Source of the DNA: JBFXIE01 sp050176255
Lineage (GTDB): Bacteria > Pseudomonadota > Gammaproteobacteria > Burkholderiales > Burkholderiaceae_C
DNA length: 58,360 bases
NCBI RefSeq assembly: GCF_050176255.1
Contig: NZ_JBFXIE010000017.1
Strand: one strand, 5' to 3'
The notes beneath the pieces are model-generated. The model saw only the letters and a program-made list of their open reading frames with translations. It did no database searches and was not told the DNA's origin. The position numbers and the translations under genes were made by a program. Shown in pieces: positions 34,005-42,028 of the stretch; position 1 is the stretch's first letter, and each line of letters starts with the position of its first letter.

Positions 34005-35843
34005 GTGCCGACCCCCTATCGCGTTGCCGACTACATCGCCGAATTCATCGCCACGCTGGGCGTGGGCCATGTCTTTTTGCTGCCGGGCGGCGGCGCCATG
34101 CACCTTAACGACGCCGTGGGCAAGCACCCGCGCCTGGAAGTGGTGGCCTGCCACCACGAGCAGGCTGCCGCTATTGCCGCCGAAGCCTATGGCCGCATCC
34201 AGCAGAACATTGGCGTGGCCATGGTCACCACCGGCCCTGGTGCGACCAACGCCGTCACCGCCGTGGCGGGAGCATGGATCGAATCGGTACCGCTGCTGGT
34301 GCTTTCGGGTCAGGTCAAGCGCGCCGACCTGCTGCGCGATTCGCCACTGCGGCAAAAGGGCGTGCAGGAGGTGGACATCGTCAGCATCGTGCGCCCCATC
34401 ACCAAATATGCCGTGACCATCGAACACCCCGATGACATCCGCCGCGAACTGGAGCGCGCCACCTTCCTGGCTCGCACGGGCCGCGCCGGGCCGGTGTGGA
34501 TCGACGTGCCGCTGGACGTGCAGGGCGCACCCATCGACCCCACCACGCTTGAAGCCTGGCAGCCCGATGCACCTGCAGCCCCCACGATCGACCCAGCCCA
34601 GCTTGCGCAGATACGCACACTGCTGGAGGGCGCCGAACGCCCGCTCATCCTGGCCGGGCACGGCGTGCGCCTGAGCGGAGCTGCCCAAGCCTTCCAGAAA
34701 TGGGTGGAGGCCCTCGGCGTCCCCGTGGTCACCACCTGGAACGCCCTGGATCTGCTGCCCTATGAGCACCCGCTATATGTGGGCCGCCCCGGCGTGGTGG
34801 CGCTGCGCGCGCCCAACTTCGCGGTACAAAACGCAGACCTGCTCATCGCCATTGGCAGCCGCCTGGACAACATCATCACCGCCTACGCCCCGCGCGACTT
34901 TGCACGCCACGCGCGCAAGGTGGTGGTGGACGTGGACGCGCACGAGATCGCCAAGCTTGACATGACCATGGATGTAGCAGTGACCAGTGATGCGGGTGAT
35001 TTCATCACCGCACTCACGGCCACGCTGGACGGTGGCCGCTATGAACGCCCACAGTGGCTGGCACGCTGCGCCGACTGGAAGGCACGCTACTGCGTCAACG
35101 ACGGCCAACCCTTCCCCAACCAGGGCGCGATCAGCCACTTCCAGTTTGCCGACGCACTCTCGGACGCCATCCCCGCCAACACGCTGGTCAGCACCGGCAG
35201 CTCGGGCCTGGCCGTCGAAGTGTTCTACACCGTGTTCCGCAACCGGCCCGGCCAGCGCGTGTTCCTCACATCGGGCCTGGGCGCCATGGGCTACGGCCTG
35301 CCCGCCGCCATCGGCGCCTGCCTGGCCAATGACCGCCGCCCCATGGTGGCGGTGGAAAGCGATGGCAGCCTGCAACTGAACCTGCAGGAGTTGGCGACAT
35401 TGCGCGGCCAGAACCTGCCGATCTGCCTGGTGGTGATGAACAACGGCGGTTATGCCTCCATCCGCAACACGCAACGCAACTACTTCGAGGCCCGCTACGT
35501 CGGCACCGGCCCTGAAGCCGGGCTGTGGATGCCTGACTTGCAAGACCTGGCGCGCACCTACGGGCTGCCTTTCCTGCGCATCAGCGACGCTGCCGAGTTG
35601 GCCCCTGGCCTGGCAGCGGCCATGGCCCAGCCCCGGCCCCTGATTGTGGAAGTGGTGCTGCAGCGCGACGAAGCGCTGGCGCCCAAGGTGGCCGCTGTGC
35701 CGCAAGCCAATGGTTCCATGGCCTCGATGCCGCTGGAAGACATGAGCCCGCTGCTGCCGCTGCGGCAACTACAGGCCGAGATGATCGTGCCCTTGAGCCC
35801 GGTTTCGCTGACAGCAAGAGGCAACGAGCACAATCAAAAATGA
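34005..35843 (+). CDS. Thiamine-diphosphate enzyme, acetolactate-synthase-like
   Basis: 612 residues with the three-domain POX/ALS architecture. The catalytic Glu52 lies in ACHHEQAAAIAAEAYGR; MVTTGPGATNAVTAVAGAW and the TPP-binding region SDGSLQLNLQELATLRGQN then MNNGGY (about 448-485) follow. Context beside rfbFGH recalls YerE of yersiniose biosynthesis, an ALS-like flavoprotein that attaches a two-carbon branch to a CDP-4-keto-3,6-dideoxy sugar. A housekeeping acetolactate synthase is less likely here. GTG start, 2 nt after the upstream stop. The last two codons and the stop fall inside an intergenic repeat. Confidence 0.8.
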   Translation: MPTPYRVADYIAEFIATLGVGHVFLLPGGGAMHLNDAVGKHPRLEVVACHHEQAAAIAAEAYGRIQQNIGVAMVTTGPGATNAVTAVAGAWIESVPLLVLSGQVKRADLLRDSPLRQKGVQEVDIVSIVRPITKYAVTIEHPDDIRRELERATFLARTGRAGPVWIDVPLDVQGAPIDPTTLEAWQPDAPAAPTIDPAQLAQIRTLLEGAERPLILAGHGVRLSGAAQAFQKWVEALGVPVVTTWNALDLLPYEHPLYVGRPGVVALRAPNFAVQNADLLIAIGSRLDNIITAYAPRDFARHARKVVVDVDAHEIAKLDMTMDVAVTSDAGDFITALTATLDGGRYERPQWLARCADWKARYCVNDGQPFPNQGAISHFQFADALSDAIPANTLVSTGSSGLAVEVFYTVFRNRPGQRVFLTSGLGAMGYGLPAAIGACLANDRRPMVAVESDGSLQLNLQELATLRGQNLPICLVVMNNGGYASIRNTQRNYFEARYVGTGPEAGLWMPDLQDLARTYGLPFLRISDAAELAPGLAAAMAQPRPLIVEVVLQRDEALAPKVAAVPQANGSMASMPLEDMSPLLPLRQLQAEMIVPLSPVSLTARGNEHNQK

Positions 35844-35886
35844 GAGCTGCTTGCGCTTGCTAGGTAAGCGCCAGAGGCCTAATAAG
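35832..35886. repeat. Repeat copy overlapping the stop of the TPP enzyme
   Basis: AATCAAAAATGAGAGCTGCT, then TGCGCTTGCTAGGTAAGCGC and CAGAGGCC. The TGA stop of the preceding gene (35841-35843) is inside the repeat. Confidence 0.65.
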
Positions 35887-35899
35887 CATGTAATACAAC

Positions 35900-36931
35900 A
35901 TGACTACCGTCGCCTGCCCCTGCTGTTGCGCACCTGCTGCCGCGTTGCCCGCCAGCCCGGCCTACGCCCGGTGCCTGCGCTGCGGACACCGCTGGCGTGG
36001 CCCTGCAGCGCAGGCGGGTAGCTGTTATTACGCATCGCTGGCCCGGCGCAACGACCTGCAGACGCCCTGGTTCCAGCAGAAAACCGCCAGCCGGGCAGCC
36101 GCGCTCACGGATTTGCTCACGCCTCAGGTGCAGCGCATCCTGGAGGTAGGCTGCGCCGAGGGCGCGCTGGGCCAGGCCATCAAAAAAAGCCACCTGGTGG
36201 TGTACGACGGCGTGGAACTATCGCACGACAAAGATCTGGCACGCCAACGGCTGAACCGGGTTTTTTCCACCCCGGCGGCCCAGGTCGAATCCGCCCCCTA
36301 CGACCTGATCGCGTCCTTTCACGTGCTCGAGCACATTGCCGATCCCGGCTTGGAGCTCCAGGCGTGGCACGCGCTGCTGGCGCCCGGCGGGCAGGTGCTG
36401 ATCGAAGTCCCCCACGGCGCGGGCCACCCCCTGCTGGCCAGCGACTGCAACCCCGAGCACCTGCACCAGTTCACCCCCGCCTCCCTGACCATGCTGCTGG
36501 CCAGCCAGGGCTTGACCTGCCACCAGCTTTCGCTGGGGCACTACGAGTCGCCGGTGTACCCGGATTCGATCCGGGCCCTGGCCCGCGTTCAGCCCAGCGC
36601 TGCAGAACAACGTGTTCTGTTGCTGCAGCGCTTTCACCAGCGCATCGGCGGCCCCTTCGTTGCCTACGGCATCGGCGGCGACTTCCATAACTATGTACTG
36701 CCCCTGGCGGACGCCCTTCCCATCCTGGCACTTGCCGACACTTCGCCCGCCGAATGGGGGCGGCAAGTAGCAGGCCACACCGTGGCGGCCTACGACCCCG
36801 AGCGCCATGGTGCCTACCCGCTGCTCATCTGCTCTATCCGGTTCGGCACGGCCATCCGGCAGCATCTGCTGGGCCTGGGGTTGCCCCCCGAGCGGCTCAT
36901 TGGCCTGGAAGAGATCTATGACTACGAATAA
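35900..36931 (+). CDS. Zinc-ribbon methyltransferase with C-terminal Rossmann-like domain
   Basis: 343 residues. The N-terminus has two Cys pairs (CPCC near 6, CLRC near 25), a zinc-ribbon often found in carbohydrate-island methyltransferases. The SAM-binding core follows (ILEVGCAEGALG, about 80; LIASFHVLEHIADPG). The C-terminal 90 residues (VAYGIGGDFHNYVLPLA, ILALADTSPAEWG) resemble a small nucleotide-binding fold rather than methyltransferase. Acceptor unknown; O- or C-methylation of the island's sugar is plausible. Confidence 0.75.
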   Translation: MTTVACPCCCAPAAALPASPAYARCLRCGHRWRGPAAQAGSCYYASLARRNDLQTPWFQQKTASRAAALTDLLTPQVQRILEVGCAEGALGQAIKKSHLVVYDGVELSHDKDLARQRLNRVFSTPAAQVESAPYDLIASFHVLEHIADPGLELQAWHALLAPGGQVLIEVPHGAGHPLLASDCNPEHLHQFTPASLTMLLASQGLTCHQLSLGHYESPVYPDSIRALARVQPSAAEQRVLLLQRFHQRIGGPFVAYGIGGDFHNYVLPLADALPILALADTSPAEWGRQVAGHTVAAYDPERHGAYPLLICSIRFGTAIRQHLLGLGLPPERLIGLEEIYDYE

Positions 36932-38330
36932 CCACCCACCCACAAAGCGTGGTCATATTCGCCCGTCGGGCGCAAGTTATCCCGACAACCGGCCCACGCT
37001 GATCGGTTTTCTACCATCGCTCACGAGCCTTGCGAAAACCGGAGCCAACTATCCACACCATGCTCGCTTGATCAACAGCGGAGATATCGCATACACCTAC
37101 GGTGGCGCCCTACTAACCTCGGGCAGGAACTTTGGCATCTGGAACTTCCAGATGTCCCCAGAGGAAGTCAATGAAAAGTTCTCCAAGGTTATCTTTTTTC
37201 TGCCCTGCCGCATCGCCCCTCCGCCATTCGACGAGGACGGATATGCATTCGAATATGTGATCAACTTCATCGAACGGTTGAAAATCCCATTCTTCAGCCT
37301 AAGTGAGTCCATACAAGCTCAAAGCTACGAATACATCACAGATTTACATAAAACTCTATCGCCCAAGGTCGTGCGCTACCTAAAAACGATTGCAGATCGG
37401 TCGCCAATCGTTGGAACGCGTGGTACATATTCGGCTGAAACCCTGAGCCGTCTCGGAATCAAAAACGCCGTCCCCTTAGGCTGCCCCTCTCTCTTTCTCA
37501 ACGGCCCCGCACTGAAATCATCGCTCCTGCAGCCGCCCCAAGATCCACGCCGAGTCGCGGTATGCTACTCTAATTATCAGAAGAATCCTCACAGCAGGAT
37601 TGCGGATTTTCTCCAATTCGCCGAACACTCCAATTACCACTACATAGAACAAGAATTCGGCCTCGCAATTCAAGCTCTGCATTACCCAGGAAAAATATCC
37701 AGCAAAAGCATCCAGTCCGCCAAAAAATCATACCAAGATCTGACTCCAATCATTTCACTCTTGGAGAAAGGGTTAGTGCATTACTTTTCAGCCTACCCGA
37801 CCTGGAAGAAATTCATGGAAACCATTGATTTTGCATTTGGCGCGAGAATGCACGGATTAACCCCCGCCATCCACGCAGGAAAACCAGCCGTCTTCATTGC
37901 CCACGATGCACGAGTCAGGGAGATGTGTGAATTCTTCTGTCTGCCATTCGTCGCCGAACGAAACCTGCCAGAAACACTAAATATCAATTTTTTCCTATCG
38001 CGCTGCGATTATGACGCAGCAAGCAAACGCTATCGAACGGCATACCAGAATTTTCTCGACACGTTAGAGCAGTGTGGCCTCAACGAGAATATCGATAGCG
38101 ATGGGAGGATTATTGATGACTGGACTCCCGAAGTAGATCCACAGTTGGCGAAAGAAGAAATCCTTGCGCACTGCACTCCCGATGAAATCGCCACGTTGCG
38201 GCGGCAGGTCGACATGTGCGAGAACACTGCTGACACATCCAGCCGGATCCAAGCCATGGCACAGGAGTGGTATCTTGCCCGGATAGCCCGGAAAAAGGAC
38301 ATCCCCCCTACAGCCGCCCCAAAAAACTGA
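36918..38330 (+). CDS. Polysaccharide pyruvyl transferase family protein
   Basis: 470 residues. The pattern matches PssM/CsaB-type proteins: IGTRGTYSAETLSRLGI-like motif (about 170), VAVCYSNYQKNPHSR (about 215) and GARMHGLTPAIHAGKPAVFIAHDARVREM (about 310-338), the conserved G-R-x-H-G segment. Family members transfer pyruvate from PEP or act as glycosyltransferase-like enzymes. ATG at 36918 overlaps the methyltransferase end by 14 nt. From here the DNA is noticeably AT-richer than the flagellar genes. Confidence 0.8.
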   Translation: MTTNNHPPTKRGHIRPSGASYPDNRPTLIGFLPSLTSLAKTGANYPHHARLINSGDIAYTYGGALLTSGRNFGIWNFQMSPEEVNEKFSKVIFFLPCRIAPPPFDEDGYAFEYVINFIERLKIPFFSLSESIQAQSYEYITDLHKTLSPKVVRYLKTIADRSPIVGTRGTYSAETLSRLGIKNAVPLGCPSLFLNGPALKSSLLQPPQDPRRVAVCYSNYQKNPHSRIADFLQFAEHSNYHYIEQEFGLAIQALHYPGKISSKSIQSAKKSYQDLTPIISLLEKGLVHYFSAYPTWKKFMETIDFAFGARMHGLTPAIHAGKPAVFIAHDARVREMCEFFCLPFVAERNLPETLNINFFLSRCDYDAASKRYRTAYQNFLDTLEQCGLNENIDSDGRIIDDWTPEVDPQLAKEEILAHCTPDEIATLRRQVDMCENTADTSSRIQAMAQEWYLARIARKKDIPPTAAPKN

Positions 38331-38337
38331 ACCAACC

Positions 38338-39294
38338 ATGGAGCTACTTCTCACCGGAGGTACGGGTTTTTTTGGCAAGGCCCTTTTGCGACACTGGCAG
38401 GCATTGCATGGCGCAGGCCAGGATGCGCCTTCGATCACCCTACTTAGCCGGTCACCGCAGGATTTTTTGGCACGCAACCCTGAATTCGCGCACCAGCCCT
38501 GGCTGCGCCTGCACCGGGGCGACATCCTCGACCCCGCATCGCTGCCGCCAGCCGGTGGCTTCACCCATGTGCTGCATGCGGCTGCCGACTCGACCCGTGG
38601 CCCCCAACTGAACCCCATGCAGCGCTATGCGCAGATCGTCGATGGCACGCGCCACCTGCTGGACTATGCGGCACAGCATCGCATTGGCCGCTTTCTGCTC
38701 ACAAGCTCCGGTGGCGTCTATGGCCCGCAGCCACCCGGCATGGATGCCATTCCCGAGACCTACAACGGCATTCCCGATCCACTACGGCCAGAACACGCAT
38801 ACGGCATTGCCAAGCGCTGCGCCGAGCATTTGTGCGCCCTGTACCAGCAGCAGTATGGCGTCGAGACCGTGGTGGCACGTTGCTTTGCCTTCATAGGCCA
38901 GGACTTGCCGCTGAACGTGCACTTCGCCATCGGCAACTTCATCCGCGATGCCCTGACTGCGCCCACAATCACCGTCAGCGGCGACGGCACCCCCGTTCGC
39001 TCCTACATGGACCAGCGCGATCTAGCGTACTGGTTGGAAGCCTTGCTGCGCAACGGCCAAGCAGGCCATGCGTACAACGTCGGCTCGGAAGCGGCCATCA
39101 CCATCCGCGAATTGGCGGAACTGGTGCGCGACCTGCTGGCGCCAGGCAAGCCCGTGCACATAGCTGCTGCGGCAGGCGCCGACAGTGCCAGGCAGCGGTA
39201 CGTACCTTGCACCGCCAAAGCCCGCAACGCACTGGGTTTGCATTTGCACCACACGCTGGCGCAGGCCATTGAGCACACCGTCAAACCGCACTAA
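38338..39294 (+). CDS. NAD-dependent epimerase/dehydratase
   Basis: 318 residues, extended SDR. LLLTGGTGFFGKALL (nucleotide binding), the active-site SSGGVYGPQP and YGIAKRCAEHL (YxxxK), and RSYMDQRDLAYWLEALL are visible. In this setting it could reduce or epimerize the CDP-4-keto-3,6-dideoxy sugar, as abequose or paratose synthases do, or act on the product of the TPP enzyme. Specificity cannot be assigned. GC-rich like the flagellar genes, unlike its two neighbours. Confidence 0.85.
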   Translation: MELLLTGGTGFFGKALLRHWQALHGAGQDAPSITLLSRSPQDFLARNPEFAHQPWLRLHRGDILDPASLPPAGGFTHVLHAAADSTRGPQLNPMQRYAQIVDGTRHLLDYAAQHRIGRFLLTSSGGVYGPQPPGMDAIPETYNGIPDPLRPEHAYGIAKRCAEHLCALYQQQYGVETVVARCFAFIGQDLPLNVHFAIGNFIRDALTAPTITVSGDGTPVRSYMDQRDLAYWLEALLRNGQAGHAYNVGSEAAITIRELAELVRDLLAPGKPVHIAAAAGADSARQRYVPCTAKARNALGLHLHHTLAQAIEHTVKPH

Positions 39295-39310
39295 ACAGAG
39301 CGGCCAAGCC

Positions 39311-40189
39311 ATGACCACCATTCCATCTACACCGCGCGAACGCATTGCCACACAGTGCGTCTGCTGCGGCAATATGCAACTGCAAGCCTCACCAGCCATC
39401 CTTATGCCGTTTGTCGCGCACCGGGTGTTTGGCTGGCGCCCCGTCGTCATCGACGCCTCCTGGGGACTGAACACCATTGCCAATGGACACGCATACTCCA
39501 TATGCAACTCCCTGTATTGCGGGGTGTGTGACTTTCTTTTTCTCGACATGCGTTTTAGCGATGCCGAGTTGTCCCGGCTCTACCAAGACTATCGCGGCCC
39601 AGACTATGTGGAGTTGCGGGAACTCTACGAACCAGGCTACCGGGAGCGCAATCGGTTACTGCTTGCAGACATCCCCTACCTTGACCAGATAGAAAACTTC
39701 ATTGCCCCCCACATTGCGCCCAACCCTGCAATTTTGGATTGGGGCGGAGACACGGGGAAAAACACCCCCTTCAAGAGCAAGAACAAATGCCTCCACATCT
39801 ACGACATCAGCCAAAAGCCCACCATCGCTGGCGCGAAAAGCGTCTCAGCACAGGAAACACTTGCCTCGGCATATGATTTGATCGTTTGCAGCGAAGTTTT
39901 GGAACATGTCCCCTACCCCTGCGACATACTGCAGGCCATTTGCCTGCGCATGGATAAAAGCAGCACCCTCTATCTTGAGGTGCCACACGAACCCGTAATG
40001 CAAGAAGACAAAAATACTCGACTGAAAAACAAAAAACATTGGCATGAGCACATTAATTTTTTCTCCATTTCATCGATGGAGAAATTACTGGATCAATGCA
40101 CATTAAACATAATCAACAGTCAGTCAACCGCAATAAAAACCGACAACGAAAATTTTAAAATCCTGCAAATCATTGCCAAATTAAAATAA
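39311..40189 (+). CDS. SAM-dependent methyltransferase, carbohydrate island type
   Basis: 292 residues. N-terminal CVCC and CNSLYCGVC cysteine pairs suggest a metal-binding segment. A degenerate SAM motif ILDWGGDTGKN (about 140) and LIVCSEVLEHVPYPCDIL (about 195) follow. WHEHINFFSISSMEKLL is typical of this methyltransferase group in surface-sugar loci. ATG at 39311 chosen; the longer frame starts inside the epimerase gene. The 3' half is markedly AT-rich. Confidence 0.75.
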   Translation: MTTIPSTPRERIATQCVCCGNMQLQASPAILMPFVAHRVFGWRPVVIDASWGLNTIANGHAYSICNSLYCGVCDFLFLDMRFSDAELSRLYQDYRGPDYVELRELYEPGYRERNRLLLADIPYLDQIENFIAPHIAPNPAILDWGGDTGKNTPFKSKNKCLHIYDISQKPTIAGAKSVSAQETLASAYDLIVCSEVLEHVPYPCDILQAICLRMDKSSTLYLEVPHEPVMQEDKNTRLKNKKHWHEHINFFSISSMEKLLDQCTLNIINSQSTAIKTDNENFKILQIIAKLK

Positions 40190-40203
40190 ATCCAGACAAC
40201 ACC

Positions 40204-40620
40204 GTGAAAGACGCTCCCAACACAGGTCAGATGATCTACAAGGATCAAATACAGCGTCCGCCATATGCATTCGGTGTATGGCTTGGTTTTGTTTCAGCTG
40301 ATGTCGATCTTTATAATTCAACTTCGGCGGTTTTCAAAATCTCTGAATCAACCCCCAACAAACACCTGCCCGCAACTATTTTATATTTTGATGAAATCAA
40401 TGATTTACTCACCAACAATCAATGGTACGGAGAGATGCTAGCAATCAAAGAATTCAATCAAGCACACGAGTACCGAAAAATGGAAGAAATGCGCGTTCGA
40501 CAGAATAACGCACCAGCAGGATGGCATGATCATATATATGGTCTGCATGTGCTGGATCATCCCATCCGGACCGGTAAAATCAGCGGCGGCAGCCTGGACA
40601 TCAACATCACCGCCATTTGA
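40204..40620 (+). CDS. Hypothetical protein, carbohydrate island
   Basis: 138 residues from a GTG start, AT-rich. I do not recognise it. It has no signal peptide or membrane segment. Conspicuous parts are PPYAFGVWLGFVSADVDLY, a central ILYFDEINDLL and WYGEMLAIKEFNQ, and an aromatic/His-rich end (WHDHIYGLHVLDHP). Placed between a methyltransferase and a glycosyltransferase, it probably acts on the same sugar. It could be the remaining C-terminal part of a larger protein, since the motif-like density starts immediately. Confidence 0.6.
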   Translation: MKDAPNTGQMIYKDQIQRPPYAFGVWLGFVSADVDLYNSTSAVFKISESTPNKHLPATILYFDEINDLLTNNQWYGEMLAIKEFNQAHEYRKMEEMRVRQNNAPAGWHDHIYGLHVLDHPIRTGKISGGSLDINITAI

Positions 40621-40657
40621 ATCTAGGATCGATTTTTATTTACCTATAGGTCGAACG

Positions 40658-42028
40658 TTGTCCCAGCCACTTCTCTCCCTATGCATTCCAACCTGCAATC
40701 GAGCAGAGTTGCTAGAACCTTTACTCGAAAATATTGCCAGGGAAAGCGCCCCTTTCCTGGATCGGCTGGAAATCGTTGTCTCGGACAACGCATCGACCGA
40801 TCATACCGAGGCGGTGGTCAAGGCAAGTCGCCTTCCCATCATTTATGGAAAAAATGCCAGTAACTTGGGATTCGGCAACAACCTGCTGAACGTTACCGCC
40901 AAGCTCGCCAGCGGCCATTATGTGTGGGTTATCAGCGACGACGACATCGTTTTGCCCGGCGGCATTGCACGCATTATGGATTCTATCTCTGCCGCCCCCC
41001 ACGTCAGCTATCACTATGTCAATTTCGGTTGGATTGGTCCCTCGTTGCGCAGCCGCCTCATCCGCCAGGCGAAGCCGGCCATTCCGGAGTTTCTGCTGAA
41101 GAACCTCCAATGTGATTCCCGTGAATGGCTGCATCTTTCACAACTGGAAGAACTCGTCTTTCTGCCAGGGAAAAACCCTTCCGCCTTGTTCAGCGGCACA
41201 TTCTGCTTTGTCACCCGGCGGCAGTTTTTCGTGGATGCACTCAATTGGCTGAAGCCCAGTGCCAGCGTTGACGGCTCTTCCGTGCTCGTTGATGATTGCT
41301 TCCCCCATGCAATGCTGACCGTGCCTCGCGTTGCGGGCCAACCCATCGCCTACATCGGCGAACCCTGCATGCTGCAATGCGTCGGCGCATGGGAATGGAA
41401 GGCCTACGCCAACAAGAACATGATTTTCGGTATTCACCAGTTTTTTCGCTGGCTCGAAGGCCAAGGATTTGGCGCCGAAGGTATGCAACGCTTGTGGAGC
41501 AGCTATTACGACATGGCTGGCCGACTTTTTGCGCGCATGCAGTGCTTTCCCGAGGAAAACAAGGGCTTCGACATCGTCATGCACGAAGCCATTCCGGATG
41601 CTGCATCGCGCCCGGCTTTTTGGAATGCGTTCATGAATGAGAGCAAGCTTTGCATAGAGACCGATCACGAGGCGGAAGGCTTGGCTCGCTTGGTCAGGGA
41701 ATTTGTCGGCACCTGCCCAAACGCACGCATCGGCCTCTGGGGTATACAGGGCAGGGGTTACAGTTTTCTTAGAAAGAGCCCTGACCTCCATGCAAATATG
41801 GTCTGGGTTACCGACAAGGAGGAGGTCTTCCACGGTGACGCATTGGAATACGCCGACCTAAAAGTTTCGCCCCCTGAGTCTATCAGCAGTGCAAAAATAG
41901 ATTGCCTGGTTATCGCAACCCGTCGTACCTTCATTAATGATGTGATTGATACAGTTTCGACCACTCTTGCACCCGGAACAACCATCATCAGTGTTGATGG
42001 ATTGGCGTATGTGGAGGAAAAAACATGA
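40658..42028 (+). CDS. Glycosyltransferase family 2 with C-terminal Rossmann-like domain
   Basis: 456 residues from a TTG start (AGG about 8 nt upstream). The GT2 fold begins PLLSLCIPTCNRAELLEPLL, with VSDNASTDHTE and the DxD-like WVISDDDIVLPGG (about 95). A final region (about 355-456; RIGLWGIQGRGYSFLRKSP, CLVIATRRTFINDVI) resembles the C-terminal domain of the methyltransferase at 35900. An ATG at 40526 would overlap the upstream gene in another frame by 95 nt and adds no GT2 sequence, so TTG is preferred. The gene ends in an ATGA overlap with the large glycosyltransferase. Confidence 0.78.
   Translation: MSQPLLSLCIPTCNRAELLEPLLENIARESAPFLDRLEIVVSDNASTDHTEAVVKASRLPIIYGKNASNLGFGNNLLNVTAKLASGHYVWVISDDDIVLPGGIARIMDSISAAPHVSYHYVNFGWIGPSLRSRLIRQAKPAIPEFLLKNLQCDSREWLHLSQLEELVFLPGKNPSALFSGTFCFVTRRQFFVDALNWLKPSASVDGSSVLVDDCFPHAMLTVPRVAGQPIAYIGEPCMLQCVGAWEWKAYANKNMIFGIHQFFRWLEGQGFGAEGMQRLWSSYYDMAGRLFARMQCFPEENKGFDIVMHEAIPDAASRPAFWNAFMNESKLCIETDHEAEGLARLVREFVGTCPNARIGLWGIQGRGYSFLRKSPDLHANMVWVTDKEEVFHGDALEYADLKVSPPESISSAKIDCLVIATRRTFINDVIDTVSTTLAPGTTIISVDGLAYVEEKT

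Noticed and set aside
40526..40657. N-terminal extension of the GT2 protein from an ATG at 40526
   Set aside because: It overlaps the upstream gene in another frame, encodes no GT2 sequence and no ribosome site precedes it; a TTG at 40658 fits better.
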